From assembly GCA_027625915.1 (NCBI GenBank), contig JANTQA010000010.1, positions 1,240,001 to 1,304,000 of the forward strand: 64,000 nt of DNA. Direction: 5' to 3'. Below the pieces are notes generated by a model. The model saw only the letters and a list, made by a program, of their open reading frames with translations, did not search any database and had not been told where the DNA came from. Source of the stretch: Anaeramoeba flamelloides (Eukaryota > Metamonada > Anaeramoebidae). The stretch's first letter is position 1. Each line of letters starts with the position of its first letter. Made by a program: the position numbers and the translations under genes. This document shows, in pieces, positions 1 to 11,740 of the stretch.

Positions 1-1107
1 TTATTATTTCAACTCCCATTTAATCAAGATGAAGAAAATCTTTTAGAGCAATACCTTGAAACATTGAAAAACAAAAATACTGGCTATAATTTTTTATTTG
101 TTTGGTATTTACAAAAACAAAAAATTTCACAGGCATTCCAAATTAATGACAAATTAAACAATATAGAAAAAATCAATGGAAAGATCAACCTGACAAGAAA
201 CAATTTGATTAATATTCATCACAATTGGTTTCCCTCCACTAAGGATAATTCTTCTATCTTTTTAAAGAATTCTTTCGACTTATCAACAACATCCAATTCT
301 CAATCAATAACAGATAATAAAATTATTTCCGAAACTTCTCTTTTATCAACAACAAAATTTATGAGCAAAATAAAATCAAAAAATAAACAAAGTTTAAAAA
401 AATCAAAATTTGAAACACCAATGTTCCAAACTGGAAATGAAAATGAAAAGAAAAACAAAAATGAAATCGAAATTGAAAGCGAAAGAAACAGAACAAATTT
501 TTTCGTTTCAAATTTTTCAAATTTAAAAAACCCCAACATTTCAACAAATCACAATTTCCAAAGCCAACCACCAACCTCACAAAACACAAAAAACATTCCA
601 GAAATAAATATTCAATCTTACCGAAAGTCCTTTGGAACATCCTTCACAAAACTCTTTTCAAATACAAATTTTGATAATGATGATGATCAAAATTCAACAA
701 CTCGTAAAAAATTAAATTTCCAAAAATACAAAAAAATAACCCAAACACCAAATAAACAAGAGCAGCAAGAACAGACATCATCATTTTTTTCAAATTTGGA
801 TAACTCGTTCGAAAATAAATTAAATACCGATCTTGAAATTGAAATAGAAAAAGAAAAAGAAAATGAAAATGAAAGCGAAACCGAAAGCGAAAGTGAAAGT
901 GAAAATAACGAATTTTTTTTGAATCAAAATTCTGGATCTGAAAGTGAAAGTGATCTGGAACAACAGTCTTTTGATTTACAAAATTCTGAACAAACATCAA
1001 TGTCCTTACAAAAAAAAAAATTAAATAAATTTCACTTGGACCCAAAATCACCTTACTACAAAATGAAATTAACAACACCAATCAATACTAAATTATTTAA
1101 AAATTAA
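1..1107 (+). CDS. ELYS-like nucleoporin, C-terminal fragment
   Basis: The frame is open from the first base, so the gene starts left of the window; the stop is TAA at 1105-1107. The first 50 or so residues contain LLFQLPFNQDEENLLEQYL followed by an aromatic helix with YLQKQKISQAFQ. This resembles the end of the helical ELYS domain (pattern LPF..EEE..L..YL, then YLQ...Y..A). ELYS/MEL-28 proteins tether nuclear pore assembly to chromatin. The remaining 300 or so residues are a disordered tail rich in Ser, Asn, Glu and Lys, with E-S-E-S repeats around residues 265-300 and a short motif DPKSPYYKMKL near the end. The domain call rests on a short stretch, and another alpha-solenoid protein is possible. 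No intron is needed inside the visible part. Confidence 0.5.
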   Translation, partial: LLFQLPFNQDEENLLEQYLETLKNKNTGYNFLFVWYLQKQKISQAFQINDKLNNIEKINGKINLTRNNLINIHHNWFPSTKDNSSIFLKNSFDLSTTSNSQSITDNKIISETSLLSTTKFMSKIKSKNKQSLKKSKFETPMFQTGNENEKKNKNEIEIESERNRTNFFVSNFSNLKNPNISTNHNFQSQPPTSQNTKNIPEINIQSYRKSFGTSFTKLFSNTNFDNDDDQNSTTRKKLNFQKYKKITQTPNKQEQQEQTSSFFSNLDNSFENKLNTDLEIEIEKEKENENESETESESESENNEFFLNQNSGSESESDLEQQSFDLQNSEQTSMSLQKKKLNKFHLDPKSPYYKMKLTTPINTKLFKN

Positions 1108-2342
1108 ATAATTCTTTTTATTTTTTTTTTTTTTTTTATTTCATTTCTCAATATTTTCATTTATTTGAAATTAATTTCCTAAAACAATGAATTTAAAAAA
1201 TTAATGTTTATTATTATTTTTCTGTTTGAGAATTGATTTTGGAAAAAAATTTCTTTTTCTTTTTCTTTTTCTTTTTTTCTTCTTTTAATAATAAACAATC
1301 TTTTAAAAAATTATATAACAAAATTACATTTTTAATTATTTTCTTACTTTAACAAAATATATTTCAATATCTTTTCGTAATAAAAAAAAATTATCAAAAA
1401 ATATTTTAAAAAATTTATTCTTGAATTAATTTTGATAAAAACTTATTTTTTTAAATATTATTTTATCCCTTTTTTTGTGAGAGAATCTTGATTTAATTAA
1501 AGAGGTATGTTTTTTTTTTTTCAAGAATTACAGATCTATTTAATATTACTGAAAATACCCAAAAATCAAAAATTCTCGAAAATTTTTTGACCATGAAAAA
1601 AAAACTTTTTTGAATAACTTTACTAAAACCCTAGTTCCCAATATACTCAATTTAATGGAAAAATTGGACTTTTATTGTCTAAAACATTTTATTTTACTGA
1701 AAAATACAAAATTGTTAAAATTAAATTTTTGGCAATAATATTCAACCCATTTTGTGTGAAAGGAATTGGTATCTTAAATGTCTGTTACATTTCTGATCAT
1801 TTCGAAATGGTATTTATAAAACTTGAGAAAGGGTTTTTGTAAAAAAATTTCTGATTGTATATTATTATTATTAATAAGTTTAAGGAGTAATTCAAAAGTA
1901 ACTGAGTAATATCTAATCGAACACACACGTACTCTATCCTACCCAAGTTTAACCAAGAAAAACCCGATTTAATTGCATACCAGAAGAGAAATTGGTTGAT
2001 TTAAAACCCACCACAACATATATCAAACATATGCTAACCGACTATAACCTACGAGATAATAATTTTAATTACATACAGCTAATATATTTGAATAGAATTG
2101 GCCTATTTTGAAATGTATATGGGAAAATGACCACTTTTAAAATTTGAACTAAACTTTTTTTCAAATAAAAGGAAAAAAATTTCAAGAATTATTCATAATT
2201 TAATCAAATTAATTGTTGTAACATTCTAAAATCTAAAAAACACTCTAAAACTTAAAAAAACATCTAACGAATCTTTAAAACTCATTAAAATCAAACAATA
2301 AAAATTAAAATTAAATATTTTAAAAATTAATATACCCTTTTA
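1108..2342. other. intergenic, no convincing gene
   Basis: AT-rich spacer with poly-T tracts. An open frame at 1628-1836 (+) and short open pieces around 1905-2115 (+) read like protein but match nothing I recognise. Their lengths are expected by chance in DNA of this composition. Confidence 0.5.
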
Positions 2343-2598
2343 TTAGAAATTAGAAATCTGGTTCTGTAAATTGTAAAGAAAAAAAATGATAAATACAATA
2401 AAAACCATAGAACAATGTGAATTGGGAAAAAGTTCTTTCAAAGTCAAACTTTTGTTCTTTAAAGTCTCATTAACAATATAAAACAGCAATTCATCAGTGT
2501 ATTTTGTTGGAATTGTTTTTTTTTTCTTTATTTTCTTTTTTCTTTGTTTTAGACATCAATTCAATAATCTTATTTCTTAATTCCGATATATAGCTCAT
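2343..2598 (-). CDS. possible small gene, unknown, needs a one-base shift
   Basis: The reading starts at ATG 2598 with MSYISELRNKIIELMSK and runs into an A10 tract (2516-2525). With one extra A the frame continues as IPTKYTDELLFYIVNETL and LTLKELFPNSHC. A possible 43-nt intron (GTTTTT...TTTACAG) then leads to a TAA at 2343. As written, the frame closes soon after the A tract. It may be a real small gene with a homopolymer error, a decayed gene, or chance. No family was recognised. Confidence 0.22.
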
Positions 2599-3176
2599 TC
2601 TAAATCAAACCCAAACCGTTTTCATTATTTATACTGGCATATTATTTCCAAAATGTTTTCTCCTTATTTTATTTTTTTCATTTTCCAACTGTTCAATATC
2701 CATAAATAAAAAAACAAAAAATGAAAAAATGAATAATTAAAATGAAAATCATCAATAAGTAATTATCTTATTAAAGAACAAATTTAATGGTATTGATTAT
2801 TTGAGAGGTGTGCCTTTTTGTTTGAAAAAGATTTTAATTTGAAAAGTAATACTTTTCCTATAAAAAAACTAAAAAAAAAAAAAAGTTTTATACCCACATT
2901 GAAACTTTTGAATCTAAAAATATAAAAATAAAATAAATGAATTAGTACCCAATTAAAAAGCCAAGTCAAATTTTAAAATAGAAAAAATAAAAAATTAATT
3001 TTTTTATTGTTATTATTAAATATAAAATGTTGGTTGAAAAAATTTTTTTTTATAAATCAATTATAGATATTATAATTATAATTATAATTAATAATAATAA
3101 TAAATTAAGCAGTATACAAAAATAAATTTAAATAATTTACAATTAATTTCTATATAAACACTAAATAAACTCAATA

Positions 3177-3220
3177 TAATAATAATAATAATAATAATAA
3201 TGATGATGATAATAATAAAG
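3177..3220. repeat. (AAT)n / (GAT)n microsatellite
   Basis: Trinucleotide repeat of AAT units running into ATG/ATA units, just downstream of the RasGEF stop and probably in or near its 3' UTR. Confidence 0.8.
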
Positions 3221-3292
3221 GCTATAAAATTATTATTAAAGATTTATGATAATATAGAGATAATAATAATAATATATATATATATTCTTCAT

Positions 3293-4860
3293 CTATTTCT
3301 TTGAAGATGTGTCATTTGGAATTGGGGCCAATATTAAACTTTTTTTCCAAATTCTATCTTCATCAAATATGGGCGTTTTTAATAAATAATCTTTAATTAT
3401 TTGGACTTGGGTGAAATTATATGGAAATAATTGGAAATATTTTAAAGCTTTGTTGACCACCCAAAATTTATTTAATTTTGACCAATTGATTAAACCGTTT
3501 TCATTCTTAGTTTGCAAATCTGTAATATATAACGCTTCTGTGAGATAAACGCCAAGAAAGGGTATTGCAGGCATTTTACTATTTTCAAAAATCTTTTTAA
3601 TTTTTTTACTTTCGGCTAATGACAATTCAGTCTCTAAATCATTTAATTGCCTTTTTAGTTTCGTTTTAACCTTTTCCCATAAATGTTCTAATCTTAAAAT
3701 CGGAGACGAGGTTAAACCAGATAATACCGACATTAGATCTTCAAAATTATTTAATTTTCTCAAATAAATTGCTATTTGGATCGTTTTTTCAATAATTTTG
3801 ATTCTAGTTTTATTATTCTTGCCCGATAGTATACTTGTAATTATTAAATTCGACACCCTATCAAATTTCTTTGTTAAGTGAATAATGTTTGGACTTTTAT
3901 CTAATCTTTCTGAGGATACCCATTTACCATCAAACAATTCCCGTGATGATATTTTGGAAAAGATACTATACGTTATAAGTGATAATTGTCTTGAGATTTC
4001 CAATGGGTGGATTTTTAATAAATCTAGCTTTGTATAATCTCCATTATTTTTATTTTTAGGTAGAATCGGCATTGGGCAATTATAAGTTGTGATACTATTT
4101 AAAAGATTGCCATCAATTATTTTACATTCTATTAACAATGACCCCGTTTTATTATTTATTTGATTAACTCCATTTGTTATTCGATTTTGCGTGTCCTTGT
4201 GTTTCTGTGTTTGATTTTTTTTTTGGTTTCCTTTTTGCACTTTCTCCTTCTCCTTTTGGCTCATTTTATCTGATTTGTTGTTTTGTGATTGGACCAATTT
4301 TAATATTTTCTTTGCCATTTTAATATTTTCTTCATAGGTCGGGTTTTTTTGTTGAATAATCTCCAAAATAAACTGTAAAATCATATCTTTATGCGTTCTT
4401 GATAAAAAATCGTTACAACAATGAAAAAGTGAAAACAATATTTGTAATACTAGTTTTTGGATTTGTTTTTTGGACTTTGTTAAAAAATTTGGATTATTTT
4501 TTTGATTATTATCTGGTACATTATATCTTTCAAACAATTTTTTTATAAATAAATTAATATTAATCATCAACATTGGTTCTAGAAAAACTGCTAAAAAATT
4601 TTTTGTAAAAGTTTCTGGTGAAGTTAAAAAAATTATTGTTTGATTAAAACTTGCTGCAGAAATTTGTTGATTTAATGGCAATTTTAAATTACTGTTTATA
4701 TCTCCCCTCCAAATAATATTTTTAATATCAGAATCTTTTTCTTTCCAAATATTAATATTATCATTTATTATCCCTTCTTTTTTATTATTATCATTATTTA
4801 TTTTTATTATGTTGTTTGTAGTGTTATTGTTATTGTTGTTGTTATTGTTGTTGTTTTTGC

Positions 4861-4936
<76 letters not shown>

Positions 4937-5398
4937 GTCTTCGTCGTCGTCGTCGTCGTCGTTGTTGTTGTTGTTGCCGTTGTTGTTTATTTTATTATTT
5001 TTTTGGCTATTGATATCATTTTTATGGTTATTTGTACCTTCATTTTTATTTTTTTGAAGTTGTTTAAATTTGTATTTTAATTTAATTTGTGAACCAGAAA
5101 TTATACTTTGTGAATAGAAAGTTTTTGATGGTTTTAATATTTTTAATTCTTCTACATTTTTTAATGATAATTTTCTTGAACAATCTTCATGATTTTGAAA
5201 GATTACAGTAAATAAAAGAAATTTGTATTCCTTGTTTATAAGGTTATTTTTTAAATTATAATACCGTACCACACTATTCAAGAAAATTTCAACTTTAATT
5301 GTTGGATCAATAATTATTGGAATTAACTTTTCATCTAAAAGATTTAAATATAATACAATTGGTTTTGGCTTAACAACAATGGTGGTGTAACCAAGATT
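3293..5398 (-). CDS. Ras guanine-nucleotide exchange factor (RasGEF), last exon
   Basis: The exon reads from 5398 down to a TAG at 3293, about 700 residues. It opens with a ubiquitin-fold-like stretch (VVKPKPIVLYLNLLDEKLI) of the kind seen in Ras-binding or FERM F0 domains. A long Asn/Asp run follows (bases 4861-4970). Next comes a REM (RasGEF_N) region with ASFNQTIIFLTSPETF and FLAVFLEPMLM, then a CDC25 catalytic domain from about HPLEISRQLSLITYSIF to the C terminus, including KMPAIPFLGVYLTEALYI and INWSKLNKFW. RasGEFs load GTP onto Ras-family GTPases at membranes. A TAG at 5399-5401 lies exactly where an acceptor (TTTTAAATAG) precedes the exon, so the true start is in at least one upstream exon that I could not place. 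The TTG at 5281 is not a start. Confidence 0.88.
4861..4936. repeat. ATT/AAT triplet run coding for poly-Asn
   Basis: About 25 uninterrupted ATT units on the + strand encode an Asn run in the RasGEF on the minus strand. GTC/GTT units next to it encode Asp and more Asn. It sits in the linker between the N-terminal region and the REM domain, so length changes would keep the frame. Confidence 0.85.
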
Positions 5399-5483
5399 CT
5401 ATTTAAAATATAATAATAATAATACATTTATAAAATTTCGAAAGGATTAATTCATGTTTTGGTTAGTACAAAAAAAAAATAGT

Positions 5484-5506
5484 CTATATATATATATATA
5501 TATATA
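5484..5506. repeat. (AT)n microsatellite
   Basis: Simple TA repeat upstream of the RasGEF exon, in the probable intron or 5' region. Confidence 0.8.
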
Positions 5507-6520
5507 AGAATCAATAAAACCATTAAAAATCAAAAGAAGAATATTTTGAAGATTTATTTGTGTTAGAAAATAAATTAATATATTCTGAAATTTGTTGAAA
5601 TTTTATTAACGAATATTGATCGATCAAATGGTTAGATATTATGAACTAATTTTATTTGAGTTTTTCGATTTAAAGAAACTCAACTTTAACAAAATACTAA
5701 TCATTGAAGAAAAATTTTGATAAAATGTAAACTATTGCATAATTCAAAAAATGAAATGTAAAAAAACAAAAGAATGAAAAAAAATGATTTTCAAATTTTA
5801 ACAAAAATCAAAAATATTTTTAATTGAATCAAAGTGCGTCTTTTTTGTTATTTTTTTTAACAATTTTAACTCTAGGTAAAATTTTGAATTTTTGTTAATT
5901 TTATACCACACCAATATATTTTATTTTTTTAATTATTATTTAGATAAGAAGTAACAAATGAATTTTTATTATTTTTCCATTTGCCTTTTTTGAGTTTACT
6001 TTGTTTTTTCTTTAAAAGAAAAGAAATGTTTTATTTTTTTAATTGAAAAGTGGAAAAGAAGAATTATAATCAAGAGTGTGGTTCTGATTTCATGAATAAA
6101 TAATTTAAGAAGAAAAATGATGATGACAATTTAACTTCATCTTATATACAATTGTCTTACAATGTGGCACAACTTATGTCAAGTACAGTATTACGATAAC
6201 CAAGTGAAAATTATGATGTGATTTTGAAATTTTCGATATAATTAACATAAAAGGAAACAACTAACAACCTATTCATCAATTCGGTGAACAAAAACAAAAC
6301 TTTAAAATAAGTTTTTGCTTTTTTTGTTATTTTTTTTTTAAAACATCTTTCACTTCTTGCTTTTATTTCTCTTTTTCTTGTCTTTGTTTATGTAAAAAAA
6401 AATTTTTTTTCTCATTTTTTAAAAGAAAAGCTATTTTATGAGTTATTTCACATGCATTATAGCTAGGATATAAAATTCTAAATAAAATTTTGTGATTCAG
6501 ACAAGTGCTATCGAGTACCT

Positions 6521-6677
6521 AGCTTTTCCAGAATTAAAAAAGAATAGAGTAAAATCTTTAATTTAACTCAATTCTTTTGAATTTTGGAAAAGCTAAAGGT
6601 GTTTTTTTTTTTTAATTTGAGAAATAAACCTAAAATTAAATAAATTTTTGTTTTATTTCTCAAATTAAAAAAAACCT
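6521..6677. repeat. twin-hairpin element, copy 1
   Basis: Two hairpins stand side by side. The first (6521-6594) has ends AGCTTTTCC and GGAAAAGCT. The second (about 6600-6677) pairs AATTTGAGAAATAAA with TTTATTTCTCAAATT. The same two hairpins occur in reverse order at 57205-57360, which is what an inverted copy would look like. No coding capacity. Class unknown; a small non-autonomous transposon or a structured non-coding element would both fit. Confidence 0.6.
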
Positions 6678-7079
6678 AATGACAAACAGGAGAGCATTTT
6701 ATTGAATAACTTCTAATTAATAATAATAAAAAAAGATGATGAAAATGAATTATTCTATTTAATAGAAATTCTTTTCAAAAAATCAAACAATTTTTTTGTT
6801 CAAATTCAAAACCAAAAGTTTTAACATTTGTAATTTTTTTATTTTTTCTATTTGAAAAATTATATAATGTTTGAAAAAAGATTTTTAAAATGAAATTAGA
6901 ACGAATACAGAAAATAGATTTTTTTCTTTTTTTTTCAGAAAAAGTAATTATTATAATTTTATCCAAATAATTAGTACATTCATTTAAATTTCAAGCTTCT
7001 TTGAATTGTTTTATTTGTAATTAATGATTTTATATTCTCTTTGTATTTCTTTAATCCCAAGATAGACAATTTATGATTT

Positions 7080-7608
7080 TCACAATTTTGAAATTCTTCA
7101 AATTCTATTATGGGGGTTGACCAAGTTTGATATTTCCAAGAGGAGTAGGAGGTTTGTAGTTTTTTTCTATCTTCCTTGAGGAAAATTTCAAAAGGTAAAA
7201 TGTTTTATATATTTTTTACAAATTTTCAGATCATAATTTGATGAAAAAAGGGTTAAATTATTTCATAATTTTTATGAATATAACCGAAATTTTTTGCTAG
7301 ATTGATCAGTATTTCTAAAATCATTACCAAAAATCTCAAAAATGTTTCTTTAATCCATTAATAGAGATACCACATAGCCCAGAAAAAAAAATCAATTCTT
7401 TTTACACTCATCAAGTTACATTATAATCCTAGATTTAGAATTTTTTTGGTCTTTTGGAAATTTTTTAAAAACCTGAAAATTAACTACTATGTAATTGATG
7501 AAATAATACCCCAAGGAAGATAGAAAAACCTCAACCTCCTACTACTCTTGGAAATTTCAAATTTGGTCAACCCCCATAATAGAATTTGAGCATTTCAAAA
7601 TTTTGAAA
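7080..7608. mobile_element. inverted-repeat element, about 530 bp
   Basis: Arms of about 100 bp (7080-7182 and 7509-7608) are inverted copies with few differences. Both contain ATTCTATTATGGGGGTTGAC and TCTATCTTCCTTG in mirror order. The spacer of about 325 bp has no coding potential that I can see. This fits a MITE or foldback element. I could not see a clean target duplication. Confidence 0.65.
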
Positions 7609-8103
7609 ATAGAATATGCATCGATTTTAGTCCACACAAGGAGATAGACATTTTTTTTTCCTAAGTGATTGGATCCACCATAACATCTACTGAAATTGAA
7701 ATATATGACAATTTATTAAAAAATATATTGGTGCTCTTAAATTCTAATCTCTCAAAAAATTGTATTTACAAAAAAAGTTTTAAAAAATTCCTTATTTTTT
7801 TAAAATAACCAGACCATTTAAATATTTTTTTTTTTTTTATAATTTATTTTAAAAAAAATAAAAAAAAAAGATTAGGAAAATTAATTTAAATTCAGAGTTT
7901 TTGAATATATTTTTCTTTTGCAAATGATCAAAGATTTTAAGTAATTTATATTTCTAATAAGTAAACTTTTTTTTATTTTCCATAGCTAGATTCTCATTAT
8001 TAGTTATCTAGTATTCAAAAATTGTATTGAAATATTAAAGTATTATTGAATTATGTAATTTTTTATTATTCACAATTTGGCTTTCCAAATTTTGTTTTTT
8101 GTA

Positions 8104-8181
8104 ATATAAGCTAAATTTCAAAAATAGTGGCAGATTTTTCATCAGAAAAAATTGCCAGTATTTTTGAAATTAAGCTTACAT
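8104..8181. repeat. single hairpin, about 30-bp stem
   Basis: TAAGCTAAATTTCAAAAATA is mirrored downstream by TATTTTTGAAATTAAGCTTA, separated by a 20-nt loop region. It stands alone between larger repeats. Confidence 0.5.
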
Positions 8182-8437
8182 GTCAAGGACTACGGTTTCA
8201 GGTGAAAAGGGGAAATTGTGTATAAAAACATCCTTGAAAGAGTTCCATAAATCTCAGTTAAATTTACACACTGGGGATTCCTTTACAAAAAAATGGTAAA
8301 TTTTTCAAAAATACCAACAATTTTTGACTTTTAAAGATCAATTCCAAAATTTGATTTTAATATTTCATAATTTCCATTTCAAATCTATAACACAAAACAA
8401 TTACTGTGGCTGTTCTAAATATTTTTTAAAGTTATCT

Positions 8438-8621
8438 TTAAGGGATTAGTCTCTATTATTATTTTTTTTTTTGACCAATTTCTAAATAAGGATTTATTAT
8501 CTAGAAATATGTTTAATATTGAAAATAAACAGGGTTTTTCAAATCTAAGTAATTGACAAAAATATTTTCTCTATCTCTATTAAATTTAGGTAAAAAAATT
8601 TAATAGAGATTAGTCCCTTAA
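8438..8621. mobile_element. 184-bp MITE with TTAAGGGA ends, copy 1
   Basis: Both ends read TTAAGGGA(T/C)TA(G/A)TCTCTATTA in inverted orientation, and TTAA flanks both sides. A second copy with about 75 % identity, lacking one end, lies at 13865-14036. TTAA target duplications are the hallmark of piggyBac-type insertion, but the GGGA end is not the classic piggyBac CCC end, so class is an inference. Confidence 0.65.
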
Positions 8622-8671
8622 CAAATTTGAAATGTTTTCAAATTTTGAAATTGTTCTTGAAAATACCTGTA

Positions 8672-9538
8672 ACCATTGTGAAAAAAATTTGGGTCATTAA
8701 AAAAATTTGGTTCAGTCAAAAATTTGTTTTCGTTTTTTAAATAATAAATATTAGCAAAATGGTTTTTGATCAAAGTAAAATTTGATGAACAAATCTTACA
8801 TTTAATAAAAACCAAAGTCACTATCAATAATAATTTTCAAAGGTAAAATTAAATTGTTGCATTTTAACCTTTTGGAATTACTGTGGAACTCCAAAAAAAC
8901 AAAAATTTATTTTTAATTGTCAACTTTACAAAAAAGGTTAATTTTTTTTTATTAGATTACATTCCAAGATCAAGTTAATCATTGTTTCGGAAGACCAAAA
9001 ATTAATAACCATTTTAAATTAAGGTTTATCTATGGGGATTTAAAGAATTTAAATGGTTTCTGAAATCTTGGTATTTCGGTATTTTGAAGTTTTGATTGTA
9101 AACATTAGTGGAAAACACTCTCTTTCGAAAAAACAGCTTTTTTGGAAGAATTTATGATTCAATTTGGTTTAAAAGGATATTTAAGATTAACCGTGATAAA
9201 TTTGCGTTAATTAACAATGATAAATATCTTATTGAATTAATAGATTTTAATATTTCCTATTAAATAGTTCTCTTATTTTGAGTAAAGTTGACAATTAAAA
9301 ATAAATTTTTGTTTTTTTGGAGTTCCACAGTAATTCCAAAAGGTTAAAATGCAACAATTTAATTTTACCTTTGAAAATTATTATTGATAGTGACTTTGGT
9401 TTTTATTAAATGTAAGATTTGTTCATCAAATTTTACTTTGATCAAAAACCATTTTGCTAATATTTACATTTAAAAAACGAAAACAAATTTTTGACTGACC
9501 CAATTTTTTTTAATGACCCAAATTTTTTTCACAATGGT
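8672..9538. mobile_element. large foldback element, 258-bp arms
   Basis: Arm 8672-8929 is repeated in inverted form at 9282-9538 with only a handful of changes. The outer ends are ACCATTGTGAAAAAAATTTG and its mirror. The 352-bp spacer contains one short open stretch (RDKFALINNDKYLIELIDF, +) but no recognisable domain. High arm identity suggests a young element or ongoing gene conversion. It lies close downstream of the unknown three-exon gene ending at 9655. Confidence 0.7.
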
Positions 9539-9654
9539 AAAGCCATTTATTTTTTAAAATTTTCCAATTTCAAAGATCTATTTGAAATTTTTTTTTGTGT
9601 TTAGGGTGTTTTTAACTTTCGAAATTAATATTTGTTTGTCCAATTTCTGCCGAA

Positions 9655-10611
9655 TTAAAATTCTTTTTGATAAGTGAATGTAAAATAACACAATAACTCA
9701 ACATTCTTAGAGATCGAAAACTTCGTCCTTATTCGTGTTTTCTTCATAATTATTTCAGAAATTATTCAATTAACAAAAAAAAAAAAAAAATAAAGGTAAA
9801 AAGAAATAATAAGGTAAAAATAAAAACAATAAACCACAAACCAAGATACAAGAAAGATAATTCTTAATTGGAAGGCTTTCCGAGTCAAGCCAAAGGCCAA
9901 AAATTTGTGTTTTTCGTATTAATTTTTTGCAAATGAATGCCATTCTTTTGTTTGGATCACCCTTACTAATCTCTTGATCCTTAATTGGTAAAAATGGTGG
10001 GTATGGCTTTGCTGAATGGGAGCTTTGTTTTTCTGCCACAAGGCCAATAACAAACCCGTGTGTTTGTAGTGGGTTGTGAACTTTTAAAAGAATGCTTGAG
10101 ATGCTTGAAGTAGATGGGAAAATTAAAGAACGTAATTCCTTTTTTGTTTCAATTTCAGGAAAGATTTGGATTTTGCAAAAATCTGGAAATAAATCCCGAA
10201 TCTGAAGGCGACAGTGACGCACACACTGAACAAAAAGATCAGCGGGAAGAAAGTCTCCTTCAAAATCATCAAAAATGTCATTTCTTTTTTTCGAAAGACA
10301 TAGAAAAATTCCCAATCTCTGATGCTCATGCTTGGTAAATGTTAAAGAACTGTTTGAACTGCAACTGCTGTCTCTATTTAAAGATTCAAGATAATGTGTC
10401 AATAGGTGGCACACTTTTGTTTTCAATGGATCATATTTAAACCTTTTTCTTTTTCCATTCGGCAAACGAAGGATTATTTTCTCTTCGAGATTTGGCTATT
10501 ACAAAAAATTTGGAAAAGAAGTGAAATTAGAAAATTCATCAGTTTGTGTTTTGGATCTGCCAAAAAGTTATTAGTTACCTGTAAGCAATTCTCTAAAACT
10601 TTTAATGTCAT
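9655..10611 (-). CDS. unknown protein, three exons
   Basis: Exons: 10579-10611 (ATG, 11 codons, ends CAG/GTAACT), 9842-10495 (218 codons, ends TTG/GTTTGT) and 9655-9741 (28 codons, TAA). Introns are 83 and 100 nt, both in phase 0, with acceptors TAATAG and ATGAAG. The product is 257 aa. Residues 15-45 (EEKIILRLPNGKRKRF...) look like the first strands of a ubiquitin-like, UBX or Raf-type Ras-binding fold. The rest is not recognised; it includes FLPADLFVQCVRHCRLQIRD and LLKVHNPLQTHGFVIGLVAE. Base composition is less AT-rich than the surroundings, as expected of true coding sequence. The third exon is the least certain part. If the second donor is not used, the frame runs into a hydrophobic Phe-rich tail that looks like translated intron. 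Confidence 0.5.
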
Positions 10612-11084
10612 TAAAAAAGTTTTTAAAAATTTTGATTTGGGGAAAAAATGAAATGGTAAAAGTTTCCGTATTTTCGAAGAGAACCTACATAATTTGAACT
10701 TACAAAAGCTGTAACTTTTATGGTGTCAAAGCAATCCTTTTCCAAATTCAAAAAATATTTGTAGTATTGAACATTTATGAAGAGTTTTTACCATTTTGTG
10801 CTTTTTTTGAATGTGATCTTGTTGAAAGTGCATTGGTAAACCAGTAATTTAAAATAATAGTTCTTTTTTCAAATTAATCAAAAGCAAAAGTGGTTTATTA
10901 AGTTTTATTTCAGCTTTGATATTTAAATTTTGGACAAGATCAAAAAAAATAATTTCTTTTTACCACTTATCTTTTAATGTCAAAAAATCAAAGGTTTGCA
11001 ACAAAATTATCTGGAAATTATTTAAGGGGATACTAACCATCAAAAAAATTTTCTAATAAAATGAAGGATAAATTTAAAAACAAA

Positions 11085-11580
11085 ATTAGAGTAGTGAAAA
11101 GAATAGAGTAGTGAAAAAAAAACCTGACAAGATTTTTAATTGTGACTATTAGTAAAATGATTCTGTAATTTCATTTATTTACAATCAAATTCCTTTTTTT
11201 AAGAATCGAACTTTTTCAATTATAACTCCCCCACTTATTAGAATGATGATTGATGAAATCACACTTGTTCAAAACACCATTCAATCAATCAAAAAACAAT
11301 AAGAATAATTATCTTTTTCCAAACTCTAATAAACCTCGATAAAACTCGATGGTTTTTTGAAAAAAGTTGATCAACATTAGGCTATCAAACAATTACTCTA
11401 GTATTCTAGAGACACTTTACTTTGATGGACATTAAGTAGGTTTATTATTAATCTCATAAAAAAATTGGTTATTTATAATAAGGATATAATTGAAATTAGA
11501 CAAAAATTTTACTAATACTCACCATTAAAAATCTTTTCCGGGATTTTTTTCATGTCCAGTATTTTTTTCCCTACTCTAAT
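11085..11580. mobile_element. MITE with GAGTAGTGAAAA ends, copy 1
   Basis: The two ends are inverted repeats of about 70 bp: TTAGAGTAGTGAAAA ... GACAAGATTTTTAATTGTGA on the left, mirrored on the right. A second copy at 59327-59830 is about 75 % identical throughout. It has no transposase. TA or TTA flanks are possible but not clear. Confidence 0.7.
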
Positions 11581-11740
11581 CACATTTTGAATTTGAAAAA
11601 ATGAAATAAAAAATCTGATGAACATACTACATATCGACTAATTAAAATGTATTTTATAAAATATATTCTAGTTATAAAAGTTTGGGCCTTTTTTAATAAT
11701 ACTAAAATTTAACAACTCAACATATCTACAAAGATAATCA

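Noticed and set aside
1905-2115. Protein-like pieces RTHTYSILPKFNQEKPDL and YIKHMLTDYNLRDNNF
   Set aside because: They are in different frames, match no family, and are not clearly longer than chance.
4809-5057. Leu/Ser-rich + strand frame
   Set aside because: It is the antisense of the poly-Asn/Asp tract in the RasGEF.
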